A DNA stretch of 64,000 nucleotides from Candidatus Pantoea floridensis (GCF_900215435.1 NZ_OCMY01000001.1:4345458-4409457), one strand, 5' to 3'; counted from the first letter of the stretch, positions 24,506 to 32,423 are shown. The notes: generated by a model not told the origin, from the letters alone. Numbers and translations: made by a program.

Positions 24506-25219
24506 ATGTCACTTGCTGACCGCTTAAGGGCCATGTTGATTGAGAGAGGACTCTCACAAGGGGAATTGGCGCGTCGAGTTGGAGTTACGCAGGGAACAGT
24601 TTACAAAATTGTTTCAGGCCATGCTAAATCAAGTAAACGAATTGTTGAGATTGCTCAATCGCTTGGAGTCCGTGCAGAATGGTTACTTACGGGTAATGGT
24701 GAGCAATATCTTGATGATGGCGTGCCATCAAATTCATACCCGTCAGGACAAGCGAACAGGAAAATTTCGGAAGGCTCTTCAGTCGTTATTCGTGAGAAAG
24801 ACAATCAGTTAGTTATCCCTCTTCTCCCTGATATTGAAAGCGCTTTTTCATCACTGCCCTTTCCTTTTACTGAGTATTCAGGCCCAACAATGGAGATAAA
24901 TCTCGAAGACTTGAAAGGCTCTCTCGCTGACGCGTCCCAGGCTGATTTGATTGCTTTTGTCGTTAAAGGTGACAGCATGGATCCGGTGTTACCGGAGGGT
25001 TCAAAAGTTATCGTTAATGTTAATGACCACAAGGTTATTGATGGTAAGATTTATGTTCTTGATCAAAGTGACTGGAAACGCATTCGGACTCTTTATCGCT
25101 CTGGTCCGGCTGAACTGACCATGAAAACCTTCAATGCTGCTTCATATCCTGAAGAAAAAATAGCCATGAACGACCTTACTATCTTAGGGCGTATAATTTT
25201 CGCGCAACGTACCTTATAA
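24506..25219 (+). CDS. CI-type repressor with S24 autopeptidase domain
   Basis: 237 residues. HTH at about 16-40 (LSQGELARRVGVTQGTVYKIVSG) and a LexA/S24 peptidase domain with the nucleophile Ser157 in GDSMDP and a likely Lys191 in WKRIRTL. It binds operators to maintain lysogeny and self-cleaves on RecA stimulation. The cleavage dipeptide is not obvious. AGAGGTG ribosome site; terminator at 25241. Confidence 0.9.
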   Translation: MSLADRLRAMLIERGLSQGELARRVGVTQGTVYKIVSGHAKSSKRIVEIAQSLGVRAEWLLTGNGEQYLDDGVPSNSYPSGQANRKISEGSSVVIREKDNQLVIPLLPDIESAFSSLPFPFTEYSGPTMEINLEDLKGSLADASQADLIAFVVKGDSMDPVLPEGSKVIVNVNDHKVIDGKIYVLDQSDWKRIRTLYRSGPAELTMKTFNAASYPEEKIAMNDLTILGRIIFAQRTL

Positions 25220-25240
25220 CCTTCAAACTCAATATGTTAA

Positions 25241-25271
25241 GCCTGAAATCTCTATTTCAGGCTTTTTTTTT
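25241..25271 (+). terminator. Rho-independent terminator of cI
   Basis: GCCTGAAAT-CTCT-ATTTCAGGC followed by nine T residues, 21 bases after the cI stop codon. Confidence 0.9.
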
Positions 25272-25326
25272 GTGCATTTTTTAACTAATCCATTTCGCGA
25301 CTTCCGTCACATTCTGAAACCTCGAT

Positions 25327-25342
25327 AACGACTTGAGTAGTT
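25327..25342. promoter_or_regulatory. Candidate left operator (OL)
   Basis: AACGACTTGAGTAGTT has near-symmetric ends (AACGAC against GTAGTT) and shares its framework with the proposed OR sites. It overlaps the first two bases of the pL -35 element, so a bound repressor would block pL. Confidence 0.45.
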
Positions 25343-25369
25343 GACCTATCCAATCCCTTAGGATTTAAT
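25341..25369 (+). promoter_or_regulatory. pL promoter
   Basis: TTGACC, a 17-base spacer and TTTAAT match the sigma-70 consensus at 10 of 12 positions. It lies after cI and points into the recE/recT/xis arm, exactly where lambda pL would be. Confidence 0.7.
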
Positions 25370-25445
25370 TAAAGCGTTGAACGGCGCAACTTCATTCGTC
25401 GGTCGCCCGGCGGGTTCAGGAGGAATGGCAAGGGTGCGAACTGTG

Positions 25446-25490
25446 TATTCATCCAGGCATTCTCTTGAAAAGAGCATGGCTGAATGAATA
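25446..25490 (+). promoter_or_regulatory. Long leader hairpin in the pL transcript
   Basis: Two 21-base arms (25446-25466 and 25470-25490) pair at 18 positions around a 3-base GAA loop, starting about 70 bases after the predicted pL start. The size and position resemble the cis-acting put RNAs of phage HK022 that antiterminate without a protein. Homology is not claimed. Confidence 0.55.
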
Positions 25491-25695
25491 CTTAGGTCTG
25501 AATGCATAAAAAAATCACACAGATTATGATTCTTTTTTTCCTTGAATGGTGTTTCCTACTCACTCTTCCTTAACAAACTTAACTCAAATTTTTCACCCGT
25601 TTTGTGAGAATTTTGTTAGGGGTGCTAATACCTCCCGAGTCTGCTGGAAGATGGATTAACGAAGCCCTTCCCTAACGAAGGAATCCTTTGAACGT

Positions 25696-25709
25696 TTCGT
25701 TATAACGAA
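25696..25709. promoter_or_regulatory. Perfect 14-base palindrome before the first pL gene
   Basis: TTCGTTATAACGAA lies 23 bases before the ATG at 25733. Its symmetry suggests a regulator-binding site, perhaps for the product of the adjacent gene. The sequence is AT-rich, so chance is possible. Confidence 0.35.
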
Positions 25710-25732
25710 TCACTTGGTTATAAACTGGAGTT

Positions 25733-26482
25733 ATGATGCCTGCCTTAAATCTGCCTAATAAACTTTGGAGACCCCTTGCTGAGGTTAAAAATTTTGTAGA
25801 GAAAATGAGTGATGGTGTTCGTCTTCCCCAAATGAGTCAGAAGGTCAAAAGTTTTGCATCACTCAGCCGTAAAGATAAAGATATTCTGATCCGTTATCTG
25901 AACGAACGTGATTGTATCAATGTCATTCAGGCCAGACCGTTAAACGGTGGAAATCTTACCACCTTTTTTTTTCATCAAAAATTTGGGCTACCCACTTCTA
26001 TTCCCGGTTTTGATTGGGACGGCAAAGCGCCGAAAATAACCATGCCAGTTGAGGAGAATGTTTTGCCCATCCCCGAGTTCGACGACAAAGCGGTTGTTGA
26101 TGACGTAGATGACTCTGTTGATGAACCTGAAAAAAATTATCTCAATGCATCCTCTGTCTCTTCGATTCAGGACATCATAGAGCCTCAAGCAACAAAACCT
26201 GAAAAATTACCGATTAAAAACTCAACCTCGGGGAATGTAAAAGATGACTCAAATGATCTTCGAAAACGTGCGCTTGAAATGTTGATGGCTGCTGATAGAC
26301 AGGACCAATCCAGAGTTTCAAAGGTTTTGTCTGAAGACATTAAGCCCAAAATCGACGAATTTATTATTCGGCTGAATACTGCGAACGATGCCGTACAAAG
26401 TACGCTTGATACTCTTTATGATCAGATGGGGGAAGTTGATAAAATATCGATGGAGTTTAAGAAATTTTGCGCATCACTCTAA
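25733..26482 (+). CDS. Unknown first gene of the pL operon, 249 residues
   Basis: N-terminal ~95 residues are basic and could bind nucleic acid (SFASLSRKDKDILIRYLNER). The middle is a long acidic disordered stretch (~110-170: EFDDKAVVDDVDDSVDEPEK), and the C-terminal ~70 residues are helical or coiled coil. It occupies the slot of N in lambda but is too large and too acidic for a typical N protein. Followed by a terminator at 26491, a natural target for antitermination. Confidence 0.65.
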   Translation: MMPALNLPNKLWRPLAEVKNFVEKMSDGVRLPQMSQKVKSFASLSRKDKDILIRYLNERDCINVIQARPLNGGNLTTFFFHQKFGLPTSIPGFDWDGKAPKITMPVEENVLPIPEFDDKAVVDDVDDSVDEPEKNYLNASSVSSIQDIIEPQATKPEKLPIKNSTSGNVKDDSNDLRKRALEMLMAADRQDQSRVSKVLSEDIKPKIDEFIIRLNTANDAVQSTLDTLYDQMGEVDKISMEFKKFCASL

Positions 26483-26490
26483 AAAACTAT

Positions 26491-26516
26491 AAGGCCCAGT
26501 TGGGCCTTTTCTTTTT
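26491..26516 (+). terminator. Rho-independent terminator inside the pL operon
   Basis: AAGGCCCA-GT-TGGGCCTT followed by TTCTTTTT, between the first pL gene and the recombination genes. Transcription of recE/recT would need readthrough. Confidence 0.8.
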
Positions 26517-26527
26517 CAGGAGAAAAG

Positions 26528-26644
26528 ATGATTATGTTGACTCTCATTCAGTTCTCTTATTCCCAATGTCATCACTATTTTCTTAAGCAGTTTCATAAGT
26601 TAATAGCGTTGCTGAAAGAGAAAGGAGATCCGAGTGTTTATTAA
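26528..26644 (+). CDS. Small pL-operon protein, 38 residues
   Basis: An AGGAG ribosome site 6 bases before the ATG and a clean 38-codon frame (MIMLTLIQFSYSQCHHYF at the start). Small early proteins such as Kil occupy this part of lambdoid left arms, but the sequence does not let me assign that role. Confidence 0.4.
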   Translation: MIMLTLIQFSYSQCHHYFLKQFHKLIALLKEKGDPSVY

Positions 26645-26849
26645 TAGTGCTGGTGGCCCCGCCAGAATGGAAACAGAGAGCCTTAGCGACTTCGAGTTTA
26701 TTTCTCTTATGCTCGAATGGCTTCATGCCGAAGGTCTTTCATGCAATTCTCACTCAATGATAACCGCACCATTAACGCAATCATTACCCGACTTACCAAT
26801 GAAGACCTCGACATTATCCGAAAAGAGGTTGAACGGCTCCATTCCTTAA
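26634..26849 (+). CDS. Possible small protein with GTG start, 71 residues
   Basis: AAAGGAG lies 6 bases before the GTG, and the N-terminal half (ESLSDFEFISLMLEWLHAEG) looks protein-like and acidic. The C-terminal third overlaps the next gene by about 109 bases in another frame, where the composition deteriorates. It may be a real overlapping gene or the 5' part of a frameshifted one. Confidence 0.33.
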   Translation: MFINSAGGPARMETESLSDFEFISLMLEWLHAEGLSCNSHSMITAPLTQSLPDLPMKTSTLSEKRLNGSIP

Positions 26850-27049
26850 AATCCTTCAACCCTTTATTTTCTGCAATCGCAGATTACAACCCCTCTGAAT
26901 TTACACCTCAGGCTCATGACTGGCTTGATATGAGTGACGTTGATTTTCAGATAATGGTCTCTGAATTTTTTTGGGATGCGCTCACCTTTCGCGTCACTCG
27001 CGAATATGCGATTGGGATTTTTCTTGATAGAGACGCCAGGGAGGAATGA
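26741..27049 (+). CDS. Hypothetical pL-operon protein, 102 residues
   Basis: Chosen start is the ATG at 26741 with AAGG upstream, giving MQFSLNDNRTINAIITRLTN; the frame is open further upstream. It is helical and acidic in the second half (DMSDVDFQIMVSEFFWDAL). Its stop overlaps the recE start, so the two are coupled. No family recognised. Confidence 0.55.
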   Translation: MQFSLNDNRTINAIITRLTNEDLDIIRKEVERLHSLKSFNPLFSAIADYNPSEFTPQAHDWLDMSDVDFQIMVSEFFWDALTFRVTREYAIGIFLDRDAREE

Positions 27050-27867
27050 TGGAACCTGGCGTTTATTTTTCTATCAGTAATGAGGACTACCATCGCGGCG
27101 CCGGTATCAGTAAATCACAGCTCGATGATGTTGCGATCAGTATGGCCGTTTATCAGTGGCGAAAAGATGCGCCAGAAGACGATGAAAAAAAAGAACCTCT
27201 GATCATGGGAACGGCTCTTCATTGTGCGTTGCTTGAACCTGATCAGTTTTCATCGCGCTTTGTCTGTTCGCCTGAATTTAACCGTCGAACCAATGACGGC
27301 AAGAAAGAGGAACAACATTTTCTTGCTGATATGCGAAACCAGGGAAAGTCTGTTCTTAGTCAGGAGAACTGGCGCAAACTCTCGCTAATGCGCGATTCAA
27401 CCTTTGCGCATCCCTCAGCAAAATGGTTACTGAATCAGGATGGCCATTGTGAGGCGTCAATGTACTGGAACGATAACGACACAGGCGTTTTGTGTCGCTG
27501 CCGACCTGATAAGTTCTTAAATTCGATGCCGGTCATCATTGATGTGAAGAAGGTGAGCGAGATTACCCGTTTTCCACGACACATCGCTGAGTTTCGTTAT
27601 CACGTTCAGGACGCCTTTTATCGTGAGGGGTTTAAACAGAATTACGGTGAAACACCTATGTTCGTTTTCATCGTGGTAAGTGAATCGATTGAGTGTGGTC
27701 GCTATCCGGTCAGGGTCTATTCACTGACACCCTACGACGTCGAGGTCGGAACTCACCTCTTTCGTTCTGACCTGACGCGCTTTGCTAAGGCAATCGAGAC
27801 AAATGATTTTGGCGGTATAGAGGAAATTTCTCGTCCCGAATGGGATAAACGGAGTGATTTTTTATGA
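27046..27867 (+). CDS. RecE-type exonuclease (C-terminal nuclease domain)
   Basis: 273 residues corresponding to the catalytic C-terminal domain of E. coli Rac RecE (exonuclease VIII). GVYFSISNEDYHRGAGISKSQLDD, MGTALHCALLEPDQF, then the PD-(D/E)XK core VLCRCRPDK and VIIDVKKV, then YHVQDAFYREGF. It degrades 5' ends to give 3' overhangs for RecT. True start is probably the second ATG (27049). The recT start overlaps its stop by 4 bases. Confidence 0.92.
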   Translation: MMEPGVYFSISNEDYHRGAGISKSQLDDVAISMAVYQWRKDAPEDDEKKEPLIMGTALHCALLEPDQFSSRFVCSPEFNRRTNDGKKEEQHFLADMRNQGKSVLSQENWRKLSLMRDSTFAHPSAKWLLNQDGHCEASMYWNDNDTGVLCRCRPDKFLNSMPVIIDVKKVSEITRFPRHIAEFRYHVQDAFYREGFKQNYGETPMFVFIVVSESIECGRYPVRVYSLTPYDVEVGTHLFRSDLTRFAKAIETNDFGGIEEISRPEWDKRSDFL

Positions 27868-28742
27868 ATGATGTTGTTGTTCACGATCCATCGAATACGC
27901 GATCAGCCATTTTTTCGCCGACGACACTTGAGAAACTTCAGGCTTTCGCTGAGCAAATGGCGTTAAGCCGTGTTTCGATTCCTAATCATCTTGTCGGAAA
28001 GCCTGCTGATTGTCTTGCTGTGGCGCTTCAGGCGGTTCAGTGGAACATGAACCCGTATTCAGTGGCGCAAAAGACGAGCGTAGTAAATGGTCAGCTCTGT
28101 TTTGAGGCTCAGCTCGTTAACGCAATCGTTACCAGCTCTCACGCTGTGAGTTCACGATTCAAATATAAGTACGAAGGTCCGTGGGAAAAATATCGACCTG
28201 GCGATCGCAGCGCTAGCGCGGAAAAAGGACTATGCGTCAGTGTTGGAGCTGTTTTGGCAGGTGAGAGCGAAATCACCTGGGGTGAACCTCTCTATCTTGA
28301 GTTCATCAAGGTCCGAAACTCACCGCTCTGGATTACAGCTCCCAAACAACAGATCGCTTACCTTGCTGTTAAGTATTGGGCGCGCCTCTTTGCGCCTGAT
28401 GTCATCCTGGGCGTGTATACGCCTGATGAAATTGGACCAAAAATCGAACGTGATGTTACGCCTGTTGAGGTTCCAAAAACAGCCTCTGATCTCAATGCTG
28501 TCATCAATCAAACGCCTGTCGTTGAAACGAAGTGGATCGATAAAGAGACGCGCACACCTGGTGAGCTGGTGGACTCTTTCTGTGACGCCGCACCTCGTGC
28601 GAAGACAGTTAAGGATCTAAATCAGTTTTACTCTTACTGCTCTCAGCACATCGAAAATGAACCTAATTTGATGATTATTGCAACAGATGTTTATCAAACC
28701 TGCCTCGCCAATTTTACAAGCGACAATACTTCGAAGTCTTAA
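27864..28742 (+). CDS. recT: RecT single-strand annealing protein
   Basis: 292 residues. MALSRVSIPNHLVGKPADCLAVALQAVQWNMNPYSVAQKTSVVNGQLCFEAQLVNAIV is the classic RecT/Bet-family core (residues ~33-90), followed by TWGEPLYLEFIKVRNSPLW. It anneals the strands exposed by RecE. The last ~90 residues are variable and probably contact RecE or SSB. Confidence 0.92.
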   Translation: MNDVVVHDPSNTRSAIFSPTTLEKLQAFAEQMALSRVSIPNHLVGKPADCLAVALQAVQWNMNPYSVAQKTSVVNGQLCFEAQLVNAIVTSSHAVSSRFKYKYEGPWEKYRPGDRSASAEKGLCVSVGAVLAGESEITWGEPLYLEFIKVRNSPLWITAPKQQIAYLAVKYWARLFAPDVILGVYTPDEIGPKIERDVTPVEVPKTASDLNAVINQTPVVETKWIDKETRTPGELVDSFCDAAPRAKTVKDLNQFYSYCSQHIENEPNLMIIATDVYQTCLANFTSDNTSKS

Positions 28743-28853
28743 AATCACCATCTGAAAATTTCCTGAAAAAAGGCTTAGATCGGTAATTTTTTTCCGTTTT
28801 TTTTAGCGAACATGTTGTTCTTTTTATCAAGTAGAGCTTTTTGAGGGTAAAAA

Positions 28854-29768
28854 ATGAACAAGCTTCTCAATCGTTTCTCATGGGACGATCTGAAGATCAT
28901 TCAGGCAATTGGAGAATACGGGAACCTCTCTCGCGCCTCAGCTTTTCTGGATATAAACAACTCTACTTTGTTTCGTCGTCTTGGGGCGCTTGAGGAGTTG
29001 TTAGGCTTGCCATTGTTCTTGCGGACCCGAACTCAGTATGTACCAACTCATGCCGGAAATGAGTTGATTCAGTTAGCGCAAAGCATGAAAGATCAGTTGA
29101 AATGCGTACTAACGAATGTCACTGAGGAGGTGCGTGGTTATGTTGGTGAAATCCGCATAGCGACAAACGACGCACTTCTTCAGGATTATCTTACTCCGCT
29201 CATTGCAACATTCTCTCTCGAAAACCCGCAAATCAGTTTCTTTGTGAGCGTGGGAAACGAGGAGGTGAACCTGGAAACAGGCGGCGCTGACATTGCGTTT
29301 CGAGCTACAAACCAGGTTCCTGATCATCTTTCCGGTCGAAAAGTTGGGATCGCAAAATGGGCGATTTATGGCAATAAATCAGAATGGGAAGGCTCAACCC
29401 TCAGCGTTGACCAACTCAAGGTAAATCGCTGGCTGGGTTTCACACCCTCTCTTTCTCGTCTCCGGGCGCACAAGTGGATTGAAGCTAATGTAGACAAAGA
29501 GAGGATTGTTTATCGGGGCGATTCAGTTCTGAGTATTGCAAGTGCGATTCATAATCGTATGGGGATCGGTCTGATGCCTGTAATGCATTCTCGCCATTAT
29601 GATGACCTCGTTCGCCTGAGTCCGGTCTTTCCAGATATTGAGGAAGAACTTTGGTTTCTCGCTCACCCGGAGGTAAGGAAATCCGCAAAGATCAGGGAAT
29701 TCATTAATCACTGTGCGGAATATATCGCTAAGCATGAAGACGAAATATTTCAGGATGGTTCCGCATAG
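28854..29768 (+). CDS. LysR-family transcriptional regulator
   Basis: 304 residues. N-terminal winged HTH (LKIIQAIGEYGNLSRASAFLDINNSTLFRRLGALEELLGLPLFLR) and a C-terminal effector-binding domain starting about residue 90. Its likely target is the hydrolase gene at 30258 on the same strand. Neither belongs to a lambda-type left arm, so they look like an inserted pair. Confidence 0.88.
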   Translation: MNKLLNRFSWDDLKIIQAIGEYGNLSRASAFLDINNSTLFRRLGALEELLGLPLFLRTRTQYVPTHAGNELIQLAQSMKDQLKCVLTNVTEEVRGYVGEIRIATNDALLQDYLTPLIATFSLENPQISFFVSVGNEEVNLETGGADIAFRATNQVPDHLSGRKVGIAKWAIYGNKSEWEGSTLSVDQLKVNRWLGFTPSLSRLRAHKWIEANVDKERIVYRGDSVLSIASAIHNRMGIGLMPVMHSRHYDDLVRLSPVFPDIEEELWFLAHPEVRKSAKIREFINHCAEYIAKHEDEIFQDGSA

Positions 29769-29786
29769 ATTGACACGTTTTCTAAG

Positions 29787-29820
29787 CCGCCTGTCGTATC
29801 TTGAAACTTCAGGCGGGTTC
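29787..29820 (+). terminator. Probable weak terminator after the LysR gene
   Basis: CCGCCTG, a 16-base loop and CAGGCGG followed by GTTC; the stem is good but the T tract is poor. Confidence 0.45.
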
Positions 29821-29957
29821 TAAAGAAATCTTTCAATTCTGCAATTATGCCGCATCTTACAGGCGATTTTTGAAAGTATCTCTTTTACCCCCCCCTCTTT
29901 AGAATCCGTTTGTTGATGTTCTCCATAATAATAAAACTGGAAGTGTCGTGAATTTAC

Positions 29958-29987
29958 GCCTGAACGCATCCGTTCAGGCTTTTTTTT
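29958..29987 (+). terminator. Strong terminator in the LysR-hydrolase gap
   Basis: GCCTGAACG-CATC-CGTTCAGGC followed by eight T residues. It is 190 bases beyond the LysR stop, and another terminator-like stem lies between, so it may be the 3' end of a small RNA. Confidence 0.88.
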
Positions 29988-30257
29988 GCTTCTAATTTCC
30001 CTAAACCATACGGATATGTCAATTATTATCATTTCATGTGAATTTGGTTTTATTTTGTACAAGACTCGCCTCCTTACCTGTTAAATAACAATGTGTTCAT
30101 CTGAGCGAAAACTATCTTTATTTTTCAAAGTTGTTTTTGCAAAAGTGAAAGTACATTTATGAATAAAATTAGTTATAGTTCTTCCCGTCAACAAGATGAC
30201 CTCCAAATAAGATTCTTGTAGACCTAATTTTATAACCACTAATAGTAAGGAAGTCAC

Positions 30258-30923
30258 ATGACTGATATTAAAGCTGTTGCCGTTGAGCCTAAGAACCTTC
30301 TGAACCCGCATAACCACGCTTTAGTTCTGCTGGATCATCAGTCTCAGATGGCTTTTAACGTAAAGTCAATCGACATCGGTTCTTTACGTTCTAACACTGC
30401 AATTCTTGCAGAAACCGGCAAGGCGTTTAATGTTCCAACCATTATTTCTACAATCAGCCGTAGTGATTTCGCGGGTCCGGTTTTCCCTGAGGTCTCTAAA
30501 GTGTTCCCGAACACGAAGAGCTATATCAACCGCACCACTTCTGACGCGATTGAAGATCAGAATTTTGTCGATGCGATTAACGCAACCGGCAAACAGCGTA
30601 TCGTTATCGCTGGTCTGTGGACCTCTGTTTGCCTGAACGGTCCGGTTCAAGGGCTGCTTGAGCAAGGTTTTGAAGTCTATGTAGTTGCTGACGCCTCAGG
30701 CGATATGTCTCATGAGGCTCACGTTATGGCGATGCATCGTATGATCCAGTCTGGCGCTGTGCCGATCACTTCAACTGCCTACCTGCTGGAACTTCAGCGT
30801 GACTGGGAACGTAAAGAGACCTATCCGGCAACTATGGAAATATCACAGGCTCATTCAGGCGCGTTCGGTATTGGTATTCAGTACGCTTACGATATGGTTC
30901 ACGGTAATCGCGGCATCGAATAA
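30258..30923 (+). CDS. Isochorismatase-family cysteine hydrolase (YcaC-like)
   Basis: 221 residues. Catalytic residues are Asp26 (VLLDHQSQM), Cys125 (IAGLWTSVCLNGPV) and probably Lys87 (PNTKSY). GLWTSVCLN is typical of the YcaC-type subgroup, whose substrate is unknown. AAGGAAG ribosome site; terminator at 31010. The coding style (frequent CGT and CTG codons) suggests high expression and perhaps a separate origin from the phage genes around it. Confidence 0.85.
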   Translation: MTDIKAVAVEPKNLLNPHNHALVLLDHQSQMAFNVKSIDIGSLRSNTAILAETGKAFNVPTIISTISRSDFAGPVFPEVSKVFPNTKSYINRTTSDAIEDQNFVDAINATGKQRIVIAGLWTSVCLNGPVQGLLEQGFEVYVVADASGDMSHEAHVMAMHRMIQSGAVPITSTAYLLELQRDWERKETYPATMEISQAHSGAFGIGIQYAYDMVHGNRGIE

Positions 30924-31009
30924 GCCCGATACCTTAGCAACGTTTTGTTTTCCCCACCAGGGAAGGAAATAAAACAAAAGGTAGTCTCATCCTCTATTAT
31001 TTTGTTTTC

Positions 31010-31030
31010 CCCCGCTTCGGCGGGGTTTTT
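31010..31030 (+). terminator. Rho-independent terminator after the hydrolase
   Basis: CCCCGC-TTCG-GCGGGG with a UUCG tetraloop followed by TTTTT. Confidence 0.9.
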
Positions 31031-31110
31031 CTCGTTCTGAAACCCGGATAACACTCTTTCTTTCATGCGCCCGTCTCTGACGTTCTGGCGCTTTTTGTCA
31101 TGGAGTTAGA

Positions 31111-31350
31111 TTGATGAAGGCTTATATTACTTTGCGCGAGTGGAATGAACGTCAACCAAAACCGCGTTCAATTGAACAGGTCAGGCGCTGGGTTCGTTCC
31201 GGCAAACTGTACCCTCCCCCTTATCTTGATGGAAGAGAGTATTTGATTCAGGAAACGGCGGTTAAAATAAATCCGAGCAAACCGAAACAATTTGCTTCAG
31301 AAAATAACAAGCTGATACTAAGAGATCGCATCAGGAAGGATCGCAGATAA
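31111..31350 (+). CDS. xis: Lambda-type excisionase
   Basis: 79 residues. AYITLREWNERQPKPRSIEQVRRWVRSGKLYPPPYLDGREYLIQETAVKIN matches lambda Xis throughout the winged-helix domain. Xis bends att DNA and directs integrase to excise. In lambda int overlaps the end of xis; here no integrase follows in the remaining 32 kb. Confidence 0.9.
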   Translation: MMKAYITLREWNERQPKPRSIEQVRRWVRSGKLYPPPYLDGREYLIQETAVKINPSKPKQFASENNKLILRDRIRKDRR

Positions 31351-31464
31351 CACAGTTTAAACAATAGCTCTAATCGGTTTTTTCTCATTCAAAATCGCTC
31401 AGTCTGATAAATTATTTTCTTGACAGATGGGATGATTCATTCTTTTGTAAAAGAGAAAACTGTT

Positions 31465-31785
31465 ATGGAAGAAGGATATTACAAGTTAACAATGGTTGCA
31501 TTAAATGGAACCACCATTTCAATAAGAGTATTGGTCCGTGACGGTCAACTTTTAGGACAAGCTCTGTCTTACAACGTTTATGGCTCAATTCATCATGATT
31601 CTGTGTTACTCGGCGTGTCACGACTGGGTTCAAATAAACGCTCTCCATTCTTAGGAGATTTTCAATCATTCCGCTTCACAGGAAAAATTGAAACTGCTCC
31701 CTTCGGTTATGCCATTAATCTTGATGAAGATTGTGAGTTACCTGTAAATATCTCCTTTACCGATTATTCAGAACTGAAGGAATGA
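31465..31785 (+). CDS. GrlR-like small beta-rich protein (copy 1)
   Basis: 106 residues from the ATG at 31465; the open frame begins at a TTG 45 bases earlier without a ribosome site. EGYYKLTMVALNG, then VLVRDGQLLGQALSYNVYGSI and FRFTGKIETAPFGYAINL give a short lipocalin-like beta pattern resembling GrlR, the LEE negative regulator that binds the activator GrlA. The match is by pattern, not strong identity. It is co-transcribed with copy 2, which starts 2 bases later. Confidence 0.5.
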   Translation: MEEGYYKLTMVALNGTTISIRVLVRDGQLLGQALSYNVYGSIHHDSVLLGVSRLGSNKRSPFLGDFQSFRFTGKIETAPFGYAINLDEDCELPVNISFTDYSELKE

Positions 31786-31787
31786 TA

Positions 31788-32111
31788 ATGGTTGATGGAA
31801 TTTATAATATTGTCGTGACAAACAGAACTGGTCAATTAGAACGTTTCCGTTGTGGCATCACTGATTCAGAAATTACCGCCTGGAATGAAAATTATTATTT
31901 GTCAGGCACTATCGGATATTATAACTCTAATATCCATTTTAAGCGGTCAAGTACGGCGCAAGAAAAAAAAAGCTTTTTAATCTCAGATTATGACGATTAT
32001 TCTTTTGAAGGTTTCACGACTGTTCATAGTGATGGATTCACCATTGTTCAGCCAGGAGGATTAGAACTGGTCATTGTTGCCATTGAGAAAGACGGCTCAG
32101 TAATCATTTAA
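31788..32111 (+). CDS. GrlR-like small beta-rich protein (copy 2)
   Basis: 107 residues from the ATG at 31788 with AAGGA 6 bases upstream. It starts MVDGIYNI, as GrlR starts with a DGIY motif, and aligns end to end with copy 1: an R...D position near residue 20, a Y...GxI segment, FLI.D...FEGF, then GFTI. So the two are tandem paralogues of equal length. Role inferred only from the GrlR resemblance and the adjacent secretion genes. Confidence 0.55.
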   Translation: MVDGIYNIVVTNRTGQLERFRCGITDSEITAWNENYYLSGTIGYYNSNIHFKRSSTAQEKKSFLISDYDDYSFEGFTTVHSDGFTIVQPGGLELVIVAIEKDGSVII

Positions 32112-32128
32112 ACGTGGAAAATTTTGTT

Positions 32129-32410
32129 ATGAATATGATCAATCCAACAAACTGTTCAGGGTCCATTCTCTTTCCTGAAAAGGGAAAAGAAAAGGCAAAG
32201 ATCACAAGACTTTTTACGCGGCCTGACCTTTGGAAGATAAAATCAAGCCTAAACGTCACTGCCGAACAGCTGGCGGTTTGCTTAGGTGTTAGCCCATCAC
32301 TTGCTAATGGATGGCTGAACGGTACACGAAAGCCAATAGGACCAGCTCGTAAGCTGCTCCTTCTGCTTGAGGGCGATCCTTCCCTTGCAGAAAAACTTAA
32401 AGCTTTATAA
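32129..32410 (+). CDS. XRE-type HTH regulator
   Basis: 93 residues using the ATG at 32129 (GGAAA upstream); a GTG at 32114 is in frame. C-terminal HTH: LWKIKSSLNVTAEQLAVCLGVSPSLANGWLNGTRKPIGPARKLLLLLEGDP. It ends the GrlR-like unit and precedes a terminator. It might be the DNA-binding partner regulated by the GrlR-like proteins, although it is unrelated in sequence to GrlA. Confidence 0.7.
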   Translation: MNMINPTNCSGSILFPEKGKEKAKITRLFTRPDLWKIKSSLNVTAEQLAVCLGVSPSLANGWLNGTRKPIGPARKLLLLLEGDPSLAEKLKAL

Positions 32411-32423
32411 TGCTTCAGCCAGT

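Larger units (their letters stand above)
25220..25732 (+). other. pL leader region without a gene
   Basis: 513 bases with no convincing ORF. It holds the cI terminator (25241), the pL promoter (25341-25369) with an overlapping operator, a 45-base hairpin (25446-25490), a boxA-like ACTCTTCCTTAACAAAC (25563), a second promoter-like TTGTGA-18-TAATAC (25602-25631) and a 14-base palindrome (25696-25709). No N-like gene is present. Confidence 0.6.
29769..30257 (+). other. Intergenic region between LysR gene and hydrolase
   Basis: 489 bases without a convincing gene. Contains a weak terminator (29787-29820), a strong one (29958-29987) that may end a small RNA of unknown start, a C-rich tract at 29889, and an AT-rich stretch from 30060 that must hold the hydrolase promoter and probably the LysR site. 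No clear T-N11-A palindrome was picked out. Confidence 0.5.

Noticed and set aside
25733..26482. Calling the first pL gene an N antiterminator
   Set aside because: It is 249 residues with a long acidic centre; N proteins are short and basic. Only its position fits.
32129..32410. GrlA homologue
   Set aside because: The HTH is of XRE type, and length and layout differ from the CaiF/GrlA family.
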